Below are positions 25,791-34,639 of a stretch of DNA of 59,377 nt, piece by piece. A model generated the notes under the pieces. That model did no database searches, had not been told where the DNA came from, and saw only the letters and a program-made list of their open reading frames with translations. Location of the stretch: positions 1-59,377 of the forward strand of contig JAIXSA010000041.1 of NCBI GenBank assembly GCA_027484915.1. The letters are read 5' to 3'. The position numbers and the translations under genes are program-made. How positions within the stretch are numbered: position 1 is the stretch's first letter; every line of letters starts with the position of its first letter. This stretch comes from Paracoccaceae bacterium. GTDB lineage: Bacteria; Pseudomonadota; Alphaproteobacteria; Rhodobacterales; Rhodobacteraceae.

Positions 25791-26678
25791 CTACTGGACG
25801 TCCGGGACGGCAAGAAGATACTCCGCCACGGCCTGCCGGTCGCTTTCCGGCAACCGCGCCATGTTCTCGACCACGTGCACCATATGGCCACCGACACTGT
25901 CGTAGTCGGGCGTGAAGCCTGTCGTCAGGTACTGCACGATGTCCGCCGCCGTCCAGCCAAGCTTGGCGGGAGTGATGTTCGGTATGCGTCCTTCGCCCGA
26001 CGGGTTCGGTGCACCACCCAGCCAGAGGGAGGTGTCCAGGCCCCCCAGCATGTTGCGGGGCGTGTGGCATTCGCCGCAATGGGCCATCGCCTCTGCGATG
26101 TAGCGACCGCGCGCAGCCGTGGGCGTCAGGTTCCCCGGCAGTGCCCAGTCCTTCGACAGGAACATCAGCTTCCAGACCCCGATCGTCTCTCGCCGCGAGA
26201 ACGGAAAGCCCAACTCGTGCGGCTGGCTCGGGGTCGCATCGGCGGGCAGGGTTTTCAGGAAGGCATAAAGGTCCGCCACATCCTGCATCTCCATCTTCGC
26301 GTAGGATGCATAGGGCAGGGCAGGGTAATAGTGCTCACCCTCCGGGCTTACCCCGCGGGTGATCGCGTTTGCCAGGTCCAGCATCGTCCAATTCCCGATC
26401 CCGTGCTCCGGGTCCTGGCTGATGTTCGGCGCGATGAAAGTGCCGAAGTCCGACGGGAACCGCTGCCCGCCCGACAGGACCAGCATCGCCTCGCCCTCGG
26501 CCTTTTCTGCCGCATGGCACGACGCGCAGCCGCTGGCCCAAAAGACCTGCTCGCCCCGAGCGGCGTCTCCAGTCAAGTCCGCCACTGCTGCGGCAGCCAG
26601 CGGCGCGGGCCGGGCCAACACGTAAAGCCCCCCGGCGCCGACCAGACCCAGCACGACCAGCCAGCGCATGATCCGCAT
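25791..26678 (-). CDS. Membrane-anchored diheme cytochrome c
   Basis: A 295-residue c-type cytochrome with two heme-binding sites, CASCH at residues 51-55 and CGECH at 201-205, each in its own cytochrome domain. An N-terminal hydrophobic segment ('WLVVLGLVGAGGLYVL') acts as anchor or signal. Axial Met candidates lie in 'YASYAKM' and 'HMVHVVENM'. It resembles the cytochrome subunits of periplasmic alcohol or aldehyde dehydrogenases, yet no such dehydrogenase is adjacent. It follows the hpt group on the minus strand and precedes cytochrome c'. Start ATG has GGAGG seven bases away. Confidence 0.87.
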   Translation of the reverse strand: MRIMRWLVVLGLVGAGGLYVLARPAPLAAAAVADLTGDAARGEQVFWASGCASCHAAEKAEGEAMLVLSGGQRFPSDFGTFIAPNISQDPEHGIGNWTMLDLANAITRGVSPEGEHYYPALPYASYAKMEMQDVADLYAFLKTLPADATPSQPHELGFPFSRRETIGVWKLMFLSKDWALPGNLTPTAARGRYIAEAMAHCGECHTPRNMLGGLDTSLWLGGAPNPSGEGRIPNITPAKLGWTAADIVQYLTTGFTPDYDSVGGHMVHVVENMARLPESDRQAVAEYLLAVPDVQ

Positions 26679-26737
26679 CACTTACCCTCCGATTTCAACT
26701 TTTCGGCGAGCCTAACTGACAGGCCGCCCGCGTCCAA

Positions 26738-26914
26738 TCACTGTTTCTGGCGCAGGCTGTTGACCGTCAACCAGTCTGGCCAGCCCAGGAAACGCTCGAC
26801 CGCCGCCAGCGCCAGGCACAACGCGACCACTCCCAGCACCAGCTTGACCCGTCCCTTCGAGGGCGGATTCTGCGCCCAGCGCTTGGCGCGCAAAAACCAG
26901 AGCACCTGGTTCAT
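26738..26914 (-). CDS. Small single-span membrane protein
   Basis: A 58-residue protein with a basic N-terminal part and one membrane span ('[18 protein letters not shown]'). The ATG overlaps the hpt stop by ATGA and a strong GGGGGAGG site is present, so translation is likely coupled to hpt. Function unknown; small proteins of this form are often found beside hpt in Rhodobacteraceae. Confidence 0.7.
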   Translation of the reverse strand: MNQVLWFLRAKRWAQNPPSKGRVKLVLGVVALCLALAAVERFLGWPDWLTVNSLRQKQ

Positions 26915-27465
26915 GCCTCCCCCGTGAAACGCACCTTGCCGATGTAGGGCAGGTTGCGGTTCCGCTGTGCGAAGTCGATGCCGTAGCCCACGACGAATTC
27001 GTCGGGGATCTCGAACCCCGTCCAATCCGCCTTCACAGCCACTTCCCGGCGCGAGGGCTTGTCCAGAAGCGCGCAGGTCTTCAGCCGCGCCGGTTCGCGG
27101 GCGTGAAGCAGATGCAGGACATGGGAAAGCGTAAAGCCCGTGTCGATGATATCCTCCACCACCAGCACGTCGCGCCCGGCGATCTCGCCCCGCAGGTCCT
27201 TCAGGATGCGCACCTCGCGGCTGGAGTGCATGCTGTCGCCGTAGGACGAGGCTTCCAGGAAATCCACTTCGACCGGCAGTTCGATCTCGCGCACAAGGTC
27301 GGCGATGAAGACGAAGGAGCCACGCAGCAGGCCCACCACCACCAGCTTGTCGGTGCCGTGGAAATGCTGGGTTATTTCCCGCGCCAGCGCCTCCACCCGT
27401 GCGGCTATGGATTTCGCGCTGATCATCTGGTCGATCACATAGGGGCGGTCGGGCATCGTGGTCAT
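26911..27465 (-). CDS. hpt: Hypoxanthine phosphoribosyltransferase
   Basis: Purine salvage enzyme making IMP or GMP from hypoxanthine/guanine and PRPP. The 184-residue protein contains the PRPP motif '[14 protein letters not shown]' (about residues 98-111), the flexible-loop region '[10 protein letters not shown]' and the C-terminal '[15 protein letters not shown]'. The length is normal. It is divergent from the COQ10/RatA-like gene and coupled to the 58-residue membrane protein. Confidence 0.92.
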   Translation of the reverse strand: MTTMPDRPYVIDQMISAKSIAARVEALAREITQHFHGTDKLVVVGLLRGSFVFIADLVREIELPVEVDFLEASSYGDSMHSSREVRILKDLRGEIAGRDVLVVEDIIDTGFTLSHVLHLLHAREPARLKTCALLDKPSRREVAVKADWTGFEIPDEFVVGYGIDFAQRNRNLPYIGKVRFTGEA

Positions 27466-27579
27466 CCGGTTGCGTCGCCCCCTTCCTAGCCGCCAAAGCC
27501 ACAGTTGCATAGGCCGTGACATGTCGCCCGCTTGATCTTGGCCGCGCCACGGGCCACATCTCGGGCGAAAGAGACGTCC

Positions 27580-28038
27580 ATGACCATCCATTCCGAAACC
27601 AAGCGCCTGCCTTACACCGCCCAGCAGATGTATGATCTGGTGGCCGATGTCGCGTCCTATCCGAAATTCCTGCCCTGGAATTCGGCCGCCCGAATCCGGT
27701 CCCGCACGCCCATCGCGGGTGGCGGTGAGGTGATGGAGGCGGACCTCGTCATCTCGTTCAAGGTCTTCCGCGAACGCTTCGGCAGCCGGGTGACGCTCTG
27801 GGCGGACCAGAAGAAGATCGACACCGAATACCTTGACGGCCCCTTTCGCCACATGCGCTCGAACTGGGCCTTCCGCGACATTTCTGGCGGCTGCGAGGTG
27901 GACTTCCACGTCGACTTCGAATTCCGCAACGCCATCCTGCAGGGCATCATCGGGGTCGTCTTCAACGACGCCATGCTGCGCGTCGTCCGCGCATTCGAAC
28001 GTCGCGCGGCCGAGCTTTACGGTCCCGCGCCCCTGTGA
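27580..28038 (+). CDS. COQ10/RatA-like START domain protein
   Basis: A 152-residue protein of the polyketide cyclase/START fold. The signature '[20 protein letters not shown]' followed by 'PWNSAARI' is typical of COQ10-like ubiquinone-binding proteins, which share the family with the RatA ribosome-association protein. In a respiring alphaproteobacterium a role as ubiquinone chaperone is the likelier reading. The ATG at 27580 is chosen; an upstream GTG-type extension lacks homology. Confidence 0.85.
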   Translation: MTIHSETKRLPYTAQQMYDLVADVASYPKFLPWNSAARIRSRTPIAGGGEVMEADLVISFKVFRERFGSRVTLWADQKKIDTEYLDGPFRHMRSNWAFRDISGGCEVDFHVDFEFRNAILQGIIGVVFNDAMLRVVRAFERRAAELYGPAPL

Positions 28039-28095
28039 CGCGACGGAAACGGCGTCCGGCGGCGTGACAGCCATGCCACCGGACCGGAGTCACCC

Positions 28096-28959
28096 ATGCG
28101 TCTGCTCGCCTTGTTGCTGTCTTTTCTCTTCGCCCAACCCAGTGCCGCTGAAACGGTCCGCCTTGGCGACCGCTGGTACGACATCGCGCTGCCCGCCAAC
28201 CCAAGCGGCGCGCCCCTCATCCTTGCGCTGCATGGCGGGGGCGGGACCCCCGACCAGTTCGCATCTGCCTCGGGCCTTTCGCGGGCGGCGACCCGCGCCG
28301 GGTTCGCCGTGGCCTTCCCGGCCGGCTCCGGGCGGCGGGATGAGCGTCTTCTTACCTGGAACGGCGGCTACTGCTGCGGGTATGCCGCGCGTCGTGGCGT
28401 CGATGACGTCGGATTCCTCAAGCAGGTGATCGAAGACGCCTCCTCGCGGTTCGGCGTCGACGGCAGCGGTGTCTACCTGACGAGTATGTCCAATGGGTCG
28501 ATCCTGGCGGAAACCTTCGCCGCGCAGTACCCCTGCCTTGTCCGTGCCGTGGCAGGCGTCTCGGGCACGATGGATACCGGACGCATCCGCGTCCAGGGCA
28601 AGGTCCCTGCGATGATCATCCACGGCACCGCCGACACGATGGTTCCCTATGCGGGCGGGCAGGGCGACACCAGCCTCACCCGCACGAACTTCGCCTCGGT
28701 CGCGTCGGTGGTGAAGGCCTTCCTGACGCCCTGGGGGTCCACGACCCAGACTTCACGCAGCATCGACTCCAAGGACGACGGCACCTCGGTCACCGTCACC
28801 GACCATGCCCCAGGCAGCCGCGTGGTTCTCTGCCTGATCACCATCGAGGGCGGTGCGCACCACTGGCCGGGCGGCCGCAAGGCGCGGCTGAAAGAGGGCA
28901 AGACGCAGGAGATCGACGCCAACATCGAAATCCTGCGCTTTTTCAAGGCCAATCCTTAA
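28096..28959 (+). CDS. Secreted esterase, PHB depolymerase/feruloyl esterase (LpqC) family
   Basis: A 287-residue exported hydrolase. A signal peptide ('MRLLALLLSFLFAQPSAA') is followed by the esterase core: 'LILALHGGGGTPDQFA', 'NGGYCCGYAA' with the family's cysteine pair, the nucleophile region 'LTSMSNGSIL', the acid in 'HGTADTMVPY' and His in 'IEGGAHHWPGG'. It probably cleaves extracellular esters such as polyhydroxyalkanoates or phenolic esters. Its stop overlaps the stop of amtB on the other strand by three to four bases. Confidence 0.85.
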   Translation: MRLLALLLSFLFAQPSAAETVRLGDRWYDIALPANPSGAPLILALHGGGGTPDQFASASGLSRAATRAGFAVAFPAGSGRRDERLLTWNGGYCCGYAARRGVDDVGFLKQVIEDASSRFGVDGSGVYLTSMSNGSILAETFAAQYPCLVRAVAGVSGTMDTGRIRVQGKVPAMIIHGTADTMVPYAGGQGDTSLTRTNFASVASVVKAFLTPWGSTTQTSRSIDSKDDGTSVTVTDHAPGSRVVLCLITIEGGAHHWPGGRKARLKEGKTQEIDANIEILRFFKANP

Positions 28960-30134
28960 GAGGTCAGCTCATAAGCCCTCTCGCCGTGGACGGACAGATC
29001 CAGCCCGTTGAACTCGGTCTCGTCGTCCACGCGCAGCGGTGTGACCAGTGCCACCAACTTCACCAGCGCGAAGGTCAAGCCCACCGTCCACAGGCCCACC
29101 ACCGCCAGCCCGCCCAGCTGCGCGGCCCAGGTCCCGGCGCCGAAGACGGCGACCATCACCGTCCCGAAGATCCCGCCGACGCCATGCACCGCGAAGACGT
29201 CCAGCGTGTCGTCGATCCGCAGCTTGTTGCGGACCAGGTTCACCGCCTCCTGGCAGAGCACCCCGGCGAGGCCCCCGATCACCAGCGCCTCCACCGGCCC
29301 GACGAACCCGCTCGCAGGGGTGATCGAGGCGAGCCCCGCGATCGTCCCCGTCACCAGACCCACCAGCGAGGCGCGGCCGAATTTGATCCGCTCCCACAGC
29401 GCCCAGGTCAGCGACGCCGCCGCGGCCGAAAGATGCGTAACCGTCAGCGCCATCGCGGCCTGTCCGTTCGCCGCCAGGGCCGAGCCGCTATTGAAACCGA
29501 ACCAGCCCACCCACAGCATCGCCGCCCCGATCATCACCATCCCCGGCTGGTGCGGTGGCGTCGTCCGGTGCCTGCGCGGCCCCAGCACGACGGCGATCAC
29601 CAGCGCGGCCAGACCCGCCGTCTCGTGCACCACGATCCCGCCCGCCACATCTCGCACCCCCGTCTCACCGAACAACCCGCCATCGGCCAGCATCCCGCCC
29701 CCCCAGATCCAGTGCGCAACGGGTGCATAGACCACCAGCATCCACAGGGCCGAGAACAGCAGCACGAACCCGAATCCGATCCGCTCGACATAGGCCCCCA
29801 CGATCAGCGCGGGGGTGATGATCGCGAAGGTCATCTGGTAGGCGAAGAACAGGACCTCGGGCAGCGTGCCGGTCAGGCTATCAGCCGTAACGCCGTTCAG
29901 GAACGCCTTCCCGAAACCGCCCCACCAGCCGCCGGGCGACCCAAAGGCGATGGAGTAGCCCGCCACGAACCACAGCACGCTCATCAGGCAGGCGATGGCG
30001 AAGCAGTGCATGAAGACCGACAGCACATTCCGCGCCCGAACCAGCCCGCCATAGAACAGCGCAAGGCCCGGCAGGGTCATGAACAGGACCAAGGCGGTCG
30101 CGATCAGCATGAAGGCAGTGTCTGCGGCGTTCAT
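28956..30134 (-). CDS. amtB: Ammonium transporter
   Basis: Inner-membrane Amt/MEP/Rh channel of 392 residues with eleven spans. The N-terminal 'MTLPGLALFYGGLVR' is the family signature, and the pore histidines sit in 'VVHETAGLAAL' and 'FAVHGVGGIFG'. It is usually paired with the PII gene glnK, but no glnK is seen next to it. The ATG at 30134 gives the normal start; 63 further bases in frame would only add unrelated residues. A leader hairpin at 30143-30160 covers the G-rich ribosome site. Confidence 0.93.
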   Translation of the reverse strand: MNAADTAFMLIATALVLFMTLPGLALFYGGLVRARNVLSVFMHCFAIACLMSVLWFVAGYSIAFGSPGGWWGGFGKAFLNGVTADSLTGTLPEVLFFAYQMTFAIITPALIVGAYVERIGFGFVLLFSALWMLVVYAPVAHWIWGGGMLADGGLFGETGVRDVAGGIVVHETAGLAALVIAVVLGPRRHRTTPPHQPGMVMIGAAMLWVGWFGFNSGSALAANGQAAMALTVTHLSAAAASLTWALWERIKFGRASLVGLVTGTIAGLASITPASGFVGPVEALVIGGLAGVLCQEAVNLVRNKLRIDDTLDVFAVHGVGGIFGTVMVAVFGAGTWAAQLGGLAVVGLWTVGLTFALVKLVALVTPLRVDDETEFNGLDLSVHGERAYELTS

Positions 30135-30142
30135 CAAAGGTC

Positions 30143-30160
30143 CCCCCGGATATTCGGGGG
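30143..30160 (-). promoter_or_regulatory. Leader hairpin masking the amtB ribosome site
   Basis: Arms CCCCCG and CGGGGG with a six-base loop sit nine bases before the amtB ATG on the minus strand. In the mRNA the 3' arm is the G-run that should pair with 16S rRNA, so folding would hide the ribosome site. Regulation is inferred only. Confidence 0.35.
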
Positions 30161-30295
30161 CGACAAAGCGGGAAAGAACGGCCCGGAAAAGCGGCAAATG
30201 CAGTCAGTATTGCCCCTGAATGCAGCAATTCACCAAATGCCCGGAAATTAGGCGACTTGTCGGGCTGATTGCTCAATCCCGCAGCGCGGCAGAAA

Positions 30296-30772
30296 TCAGT
30301 CCAAAGCGCGCATCAACAGCCCCAGCGCATGATCCCGCGCCGCCGCCCGCACCTTGGCCCGGCCAAGCGCGCCGAACTCCACCGTCTCGACCCGCGTCTC
30401 GCGTCCCCGATAGGCCAGCCCGAAGCAGACCAGCCCTTCCGGCTTGAACTCCGACCCGCCCGGCCCGGCGATCCCGGTGATCGACACCGCAAGGTCCGCC
30501 ACCGAACGGCTCAGAGCGCCCTCTGCCATCTCGCGCGCAACCGCCTCGGACACCGCCCCATGCGCAGCAAGGGTTTCCGGCGACACCCCCAGCAGGTCGA
30601 CCTTCGCGGCGTTGGAATAGGTGACGAAGCCCCGCTCGAACACGTCCGAGGACCCCGCGATGTCGGTCAAGGCCGCCGCGACCATACCGCCCGTGCAGCT
30701 TTCCGCCGTGGCGATCCGCAGCCCCCAATAGCGCGCCTTTGCCAACAGATCGGCGACGTCTAGCCCAGCCAC
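30296..30772 (-). CDS. CinA C-terminal domain protein (NMN deamidase type)
   Basis: A 158-residue stand-alone CinA_C domain. The hallmark '[18 protein letters not shown]' and '[20 protein letters not shown]' are present. Characterised members (PncC) deamidate nicotinamide mononucleotide in the pyridine nucleotide cycle. The GTG start at 30772 lies inside the end of pgpA (13-base overlap), so translation is coupled. The order ispDF-pgpA-cinA is common in Rhodobacteraceae. Confidence 0.88.
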   Translation of the reverse strand: MAGLDVADLLAKARYWGLRIATAESCTGGMVAAALTDIAGSSDVFERGFVTYSNAAKVDLLGVSPETLAAHGAVSEAVAREMAEGALSRSVADLAVSITGIAGPGGSEFKPEGLVCFGLAYRGRETRVETVEFGALGRAKVRAAARDHALGLLMRALD

Positions 30773-31266
30773 GGCTGCACCACCCCGTGATAAAGTCCCG
30801 CCAGCGCGACCGAACCAAGCCCCGCGAAGAGCCCGGCCCAAAGATCGTCCAGCATCACGCCCTTTGCCCCGCCCATCCGGTCGGCCCGGCCCACCAGCCA
30901 AGGCTTCCAGATGTCGAACAGCCGGAACAAGAGGAACGGTGCGACCCAGCCCGGCCAGGCACCGAACAGAAGGTCCTCCACCCCATGCCGCCAAAGCGGA
31001 ATGACGGTGAAAGACAGCGCCAGCAGTTGCCCGGCCACCTCGTCGATCACCACTTCCGATGGATCATCGCCCCCTGTTGTGCGCAGGTAGCGCGGCACGG
31101 CCCAGAACCCCAGACCTGTCGCCAGCACGAACCCCACCGGCACCGCCAGTGCAAACCCGGCTTCATGGGCTGCAACCGCCAGCGCCACCGTGATCGCGCT
31201 GGCCCAGGTGCCCGAGGCGGGCTTCAGATAGCCGGACCCGAAGAACGTGGCGACCAACGCGCTCAT
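30760..31266 (-). CDS. pgpA: Phosphatidylglycerophosphatase A
   Basis: Removes phosphate from phosphatidylglycerophosphate to give phosphatidylglycerol. The protein has 168 residues, with the family motif '[14 protein letters not shown]' at the N-terminus and '[11 protein letters not shown]' in the centre, '[12 protein letters not shown]' and '[10 protein letters not shown]' carrying the metal-binding acids. Several hydrophobic segments place it in the inner membrane. The start overlaps the ispDF stop (ATGA). Confidence 0.92.
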   Translation of the reverse strand: MSALVATFFGSGYLKPASGTWASAITVALAVAAHEAGFALAVPVGFVLATGLGFWAVPRYLRTTGGDDPSEVVIDEVAGQLLALSFTVIPLWRHGVEDLLFGAWPGWVAPFLLFRLFDIWKPWLVGRADRMGGAKGVMLDDLWAGLFAGLGSVALAGLYHGVVQPWLG

Positions 31267-32387
31267 GTCTTCACCAGAACCGCCGTCGCCAACGCCGCAA
31301 TCCCTTCCTCGCGCCCGGTGAAGCCCAGCCTTTCCGAAGTGGTGGCCTTGACCGACACACGGCCCTCGTCCACCCCCATGATCCGCGCCAACTCCGCTTG
31401 CATCGCAAGGGCATGCGGGCCGATCTTCGGACGCTCGCAGACCAGCGTCACGTCGCAGTTGCCCAACTCATACCCCCGCGACCGCGCGAGCCCGATGGCA
31501 TGGGCCAGGAAAATGTGGCTCGCCGCACCCTTCCACTGCGGGTCCGAGGGCGGGAAGTGCCGCCCGATGTCCCCCTCGGCCAGCGCGCCATAGATCGCGT
31601 CAGTCAGGGCATGCATCCCCACGTCGGCGTCCGAATGGCCCAGAAGGCCCTTCCCGTGCGGCACCTTAACCCCGCACAGCCAGACATGGTCGCCCTCGCA
31701 AAAGGCGTGCACGTCATAGCCATTGCCCAACCGCACATCCATCTCGCGCCCCTTCAGGATCGCCTCGGCCCGGGCGAAATCCCCGGGATAGGTCAGCTTC
31801 AGATTGGTTTCCTCGCCGTCGACGATGGCCACGTCAAGCCCTGCCGCCCGTGCAACCTCGACATCGTCCGCGGCTCCGCCCGGATGGCTGCGATGGGCCG
31901 CAAGGATGGGCGCTAGGCGGAACGCCTGCGGTGTCTGCGCCCGGAAAAGGCCCGCCCGGTCCACCGTGCCCGAGACAAGCCCGCCCGCCCCGCGCCACAG
32001 GGCGTCGGACACCACCAGCGCCGGTGCCGCCCCATCGTGGCTTTGCAGGGCCGCACCGAGGCGCTCGATCAGCGCCCGGCTGACCAGCGGCCGCGCGCCG
32101 TCATGGATCAGCACGGCCTCGACCTGCGTCCCCTCCAGCGCACGCAGGCCCGCCTGGACCGAGGCATCGCGCGTCGCGCCACCGTCGACCAGAAGCGCAT
32201 CCGTTCCCAGGGCCAGCGCCCGCTCGCGGTCGTCGGGGTGGATGACCAGCACCACCCGCATCCCGGCGAAGGCGGCCAAAGTGTGCGCCAGCACCGGTTT
32301 GCCCGCCAGCATCTGCCACTGCTTCGGCACCTCGCCGCCCATGCGGCTGCCGCGACCGGCGGCGACGATGATGACGGCTGTCTGCAT
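31263..32387 (-). CDS. ispDF: Bifunctional IspD/IspF isoprenoid enzyme
   Basis: Two steps of the non-mevalonate (MEP) pathway fused in 374 residues. Residues about 1-215 are IspD (MEP cytidylyltransferase) with '[16 protein letters not shown]' and '[10 protein letters not shown]'. Residues about 217-374 are IspF (MECDP synthase) with the metal ligands in 'NGYDVHAF' and 'GHSDADV' and the end '[15 protein letters not shown]'. The fusion is usual in alphaproteobacteria. The ATG at 32387 has a GGAAGG ribosome site. It diverges from the dusB operon, sharing a 180-base promoter region. Confidence 0.95.
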   Translation of the reverse strand: MQTAVIIVAAGRGSRMGGEVPKQWQMLAGKPVLAHTLAAFAGMRVVLVIHPDDRERALALGTDALLVDGGATRDASVQAGLRALEGTQVEAVLIHDGARPLVSRALIERLGAALQSHDGAAPALVVSDALWRGAGGLVSGTVDRAGLFRAQTPQAFRLAPILAAHRSHPGGAADDVEVARAAGLDVAIVDGEETNLKLTYPGDFARAEAILKGREMDVRLGNGYDVHAFCEGDHVWLCGVKVPHGKGLLGHSDADVGMHALTDAIYGALAEGDIGRHFPPSDPQWKGAASHIFLAHAIGLARSRGYELGNCDVTLVCERPKIGPHALAMQAELARIMGVDEGRVSVKATTSERLGFTGREEGIAALATAVLVKT

Positions 32388-32457
32388 GGCACCTTCCTTT
32401 GCCCTCATGCCTATTCCAGCCCGACCTGCATGACAATCTGGCGCTTTGCGCGAACGA

Positions 32458-32476
32458 TTGCACAAAATTTGTGCAA
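32458..32476. promoter_or_regulatory. NtrC-type palindrome upstream of dusB-ntrBC
   Basis: A perfect 19-base inverted repeat, TTGCACAAAATTTGTGCAA. Its inner 17 bases fit the classical NtrC pattern TGCAC-N7-GTGCA. It overlaps the predicted -35 element of the dusB promoter and lies about 92 bases upstream of dusB, which suggests NtrC autorepression or co-control with the divergent ispDF gene. Confidence 0.65.
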
Positions 32477-32497
32477 CGCATGTTTTTCAGTCATAAT
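32469..32497 (+). promoter_or_regulatory. Predicted sigma-70 promoter of the dusB-ntrBC operon
   Basis: A -35 TTGTGC (32469-32474), a 17-base spacer and a -10 CATAAT (32492-32497). The -35 element is the right half of the NtrC-type palindrome, so protein binding there would block RNA polymerase. Confidence 0.5.
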
Positions 32498-32567
32498 GAC
32501 CCCGCACTGCCTTGGTCCTGTGACCCGGCAGCGCTAGCACCATAAGCAACTGCACAAGGATAAGGCT

Positions 32568-33545
32568 TTGTCCCTGCCGCTTGGCCCATTGACGCTGACC
32601 CCACCGGTTTTCCTGGCCCCGCTCGCCGGGATCACCGACCTGCCGTTCCGCAGACTTGTCGCCCGTTTCGGCGCGGGCCTCGTCGTGAGCGAAATGGTCG
32701 CCAGCGCCGAAGTCGTTCGCGCCCAGCCCGAAGCCCGCGCCCGGGCCGAGCTTGGCTTCGGCGAGCAGGCGACTTCGGTCCAGCTGGCCGGCCGCGACCC
32801 CTACTGGATGGCCGAGGGGGCCAGGTTCGTCGAAGGGCAGGGCGCCCGCATCATCGACATCAACATGGGCTGCCCCTCGAAACGGGTGACGACCGGCCTT
32901 TGCGGCTCGGCTCTCCTGCGCGACCTCGACCTTGCGCTCACGCTGATCGAGGCCGTGGTCAAAGCCGTGAAAGTCCCCGTCACGCTGAAGACCCGCCTTG
33001 GCTGGGACGACACGCTCCACAACGCACCCGACCTTGCCAGGCGCGCCGAAGGCGCAGGCGTCCGCATGATCACCATCCACGGCCGCACCCGCTGCCAGTT
33101 CTACAAGGGCCACGCGAACTGGGCCGCCATCCGCGCCGTCAAGGAAGCCGTGAGCATCCCCGTCATCGCCAACGGCGACATCACCGACACTGCCACCGCC
33201 AAAGAAGCCCTCTGCCTCTCCGGTGCCGACGGCGTCATGATCGGCCGCGGCGCGCAGGGGGCACCTTGGAAACTGGCGCAAGTCGCCCACGACCTTTACG
33301 GCACCCCGGCCCCGAAGGTTCCCGAAGGCGGAACCCTTGGCCGGATGATCCTCGACCATTACGAGGATATGCTCACCTTCTACGGCCGCGACCTTGGCCT
33401 GCGCATGGCCCGCAAGCACCTCGGCTGGTACCTCGAGGAAGCGGGCCTTCCCCATGCCCGCGAGGCGATCCTCACCTCCACCGATCCGGCCGAGGTGATC
33501 CAGCTGATCGAACAGGCCTTCGCCGAGCTGGAGCTGGCCGCATGA
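32568..33545 (+). CDS. dusB: tRNA-dihydrouridine synthase B (NifR3)
   Basis: FMN enzyme that reduces uridines in the tRNA D-loop. The 325-residue TIM barrel includes 'LAPLAGITDLPFRRL', the catalytic Cys102 in 'NMGCPSKRV', 'HGRTRCQFYKGHANW' and 'GADGVMIGRGAQGAPW'. The start is TTG at 32568 with AAGGATAAGG upstream; no ATG fits. It is the first gene of the nifR3-ntrBC arrangement and its stop overlaps the ntrB ATG. Confidence 0.94.
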   Translation: MSLPLGPLTLTPPVFLAPLAGITDLPFRRLVARFGAGLVVSEMVASAEVVRAQPEARARAELGFGEQATSVQLAGRDPYWMAEGARFVEGQGARIIDINMGCPSKRVTTGLCGSALLRDLDLALTLIEAVVKAVKVPVTLKTRLGWDDTLHNAPDLARRAEGAGVRMITIHGRTRCQFYKGHANWAAIRAVKEAVSIPVIANGDITDTATAKEALCLSGADGVMIGRGAQGAPWKLAQVAHDLYGTPAPKVPEGGTLGRMILDHYEDMLTFYGRDLGLRMARKHLGWYLEEAGLPHAREAILTSTDPAEVIQLIEQAFAELELAA

Positions 33546-34639
33546 CCCCTTATCGCGCGCCCTATCCGGTGCCGGGGGTGATCTGGGCCTCGCTCCCGCT
33601 TCCCACGCTGCTGATCGACGCGCAGGCCCGCATCCTGGAAGTGAACCCCGCGGCCGAAACCTTCCTGAATGCCTCGGCCAAGGCGCTGAAGGACCAGCCG
33701 GTTTTCGACCGCCTCGCCATCGACGCCCCGATGGACGAGGCACTTGCCCGGGTCCGGGCAAACCAGTCCGCCCTGAACATCAACGACGTCGATGTGACCA
33801 CCGGCGAACGTCCGCCGCTGCAATGCACGATCCATCTCGCACCCATGCACGACAACCCCGGCATCGTGATGCTGATGCTGTCCCCCCGCGAACTGGCCGA
33901 CCGCCTCGGCCGGTCGATGGGCGCCAAGACCGCCGCGCGATCCGCCATCGGCATGGCCGAGATGCTGGCGCACGAAATCAAGAACCCGCTTGCCGGCATT
34001 TCCGGTGCGGCCCAGCTCCTCAGCATGAACCTGTCGCCCGAAGACCAGGAGATGACGGACCTCATCGTCGAGGAAACCCGCCGCATCGTGAAGCTGCTGG
34101 AACAGGTGGAGCAGTTCGGTAACCTTCGCCCACCTGAACGCAAGCCGGTCAACATCCACGATGCCCTGGACCGCGCCCGCAAGTCCGCACTTGTCGGCTT
34201 TGCGGCCCACATGACCATTGTCGAGGATTACGACCCCTCGCTTCCGGCAACCTTCGCCGACAGCGACCAGCTGATGCAGGTCTTCCTGAATCTGATCAAG
34301 AACGCCGCCGAAGCCTGCCGGAACGGCGGCACCATCCGGCTTCACACCTTCTACGACCTCAGCCTGCGCCTGCGCCGCAAGGACGGGCCCTCGGCGGCCC
34401 TTCCCCTGAATATCGAGATCATCGACGACGGCCCCGGCATCAAGCCCGAGATCGCCTCCAGCATCTTCGAGCCCTTCGTCTCGGGCCGCGAAAACGGCAC
34501 CGGCCTTGGCCTGGCGCTTGTCTCGAAGATCATCACCGACCACGAGGGCTGGATCACCGTCGACTCTGCCCCCGGTCGCACTGTGTTCCGCGTCTCCCTG
34601 CCGATGGCCCCCCGTGAAAAGAAGAAGGAAGCGAAATAA
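33542..34639 (+). CDS. ntrB: Nitrogen regulation sensor kinase NtrB (GlnL)
   Basis: Cytoplasmic histidine kinase of 365 residues that phosphorylates NtrC under nitrogen limitation, under PII control. A PAS domain covers about residues 10-120, the phospho-acceptor His144 lies in '[13 protein letters not shown]', and the ATP-binding domain has '[10 protein letters not shown]', 'DDGPGI' and 'GTGLGLALV'. No membrane span is seen, as expected. ATG overlaps the dusB stop; its own stop shares one base with the ntrC ATG. Confidence 0.95.
   Translation: MTPYRAPYPVPGVIWASLPLPTLLIDAQARILEVNPAAETFLNASAKALKDQPVFDRLAIDAPMDEALARVRANQSALNINDVDVTTGERPPLQCTIHLAPMHDNPGIVMLMLSPRELADRLGRSMGAKTAARSAIGMAEMLAHEIKNPLAGISGAAQLLSMNLSPEDQEMTDLIVEETRRIVKLLEQVEQFGNLRPPERKPVNIHDALDRARKSALVGFAAHMTIVEDYDPSLPATFADSDQLMQVFLNLIKNAAEACRNGGTIRLHTFYDLSLRLRRKDGPSAALPLNIEIIDDGPGIKPEIASSIFEPFVSGRENGTGLGLALVSKIITDHEGWITVDSAPGRTVFRVSLPMAPREKKKEAK

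Noticed and set aside
30135-30295. Sigma-54 promoter or NtrC site upstream of amtB
   Set aside because: No TGGCAC-N5-TTGC element and no TGCAC-N7-GTGCA palindrome was found in the region by eye.
32900-33541. Apparent 5' extension of ntrB through dusB
   Set aside because: The frame is open but translates to Arg/Pro/His-rich sequence; the ATG at 33542 overlaps the dusB stop and begins the NtrB family N-terminus.
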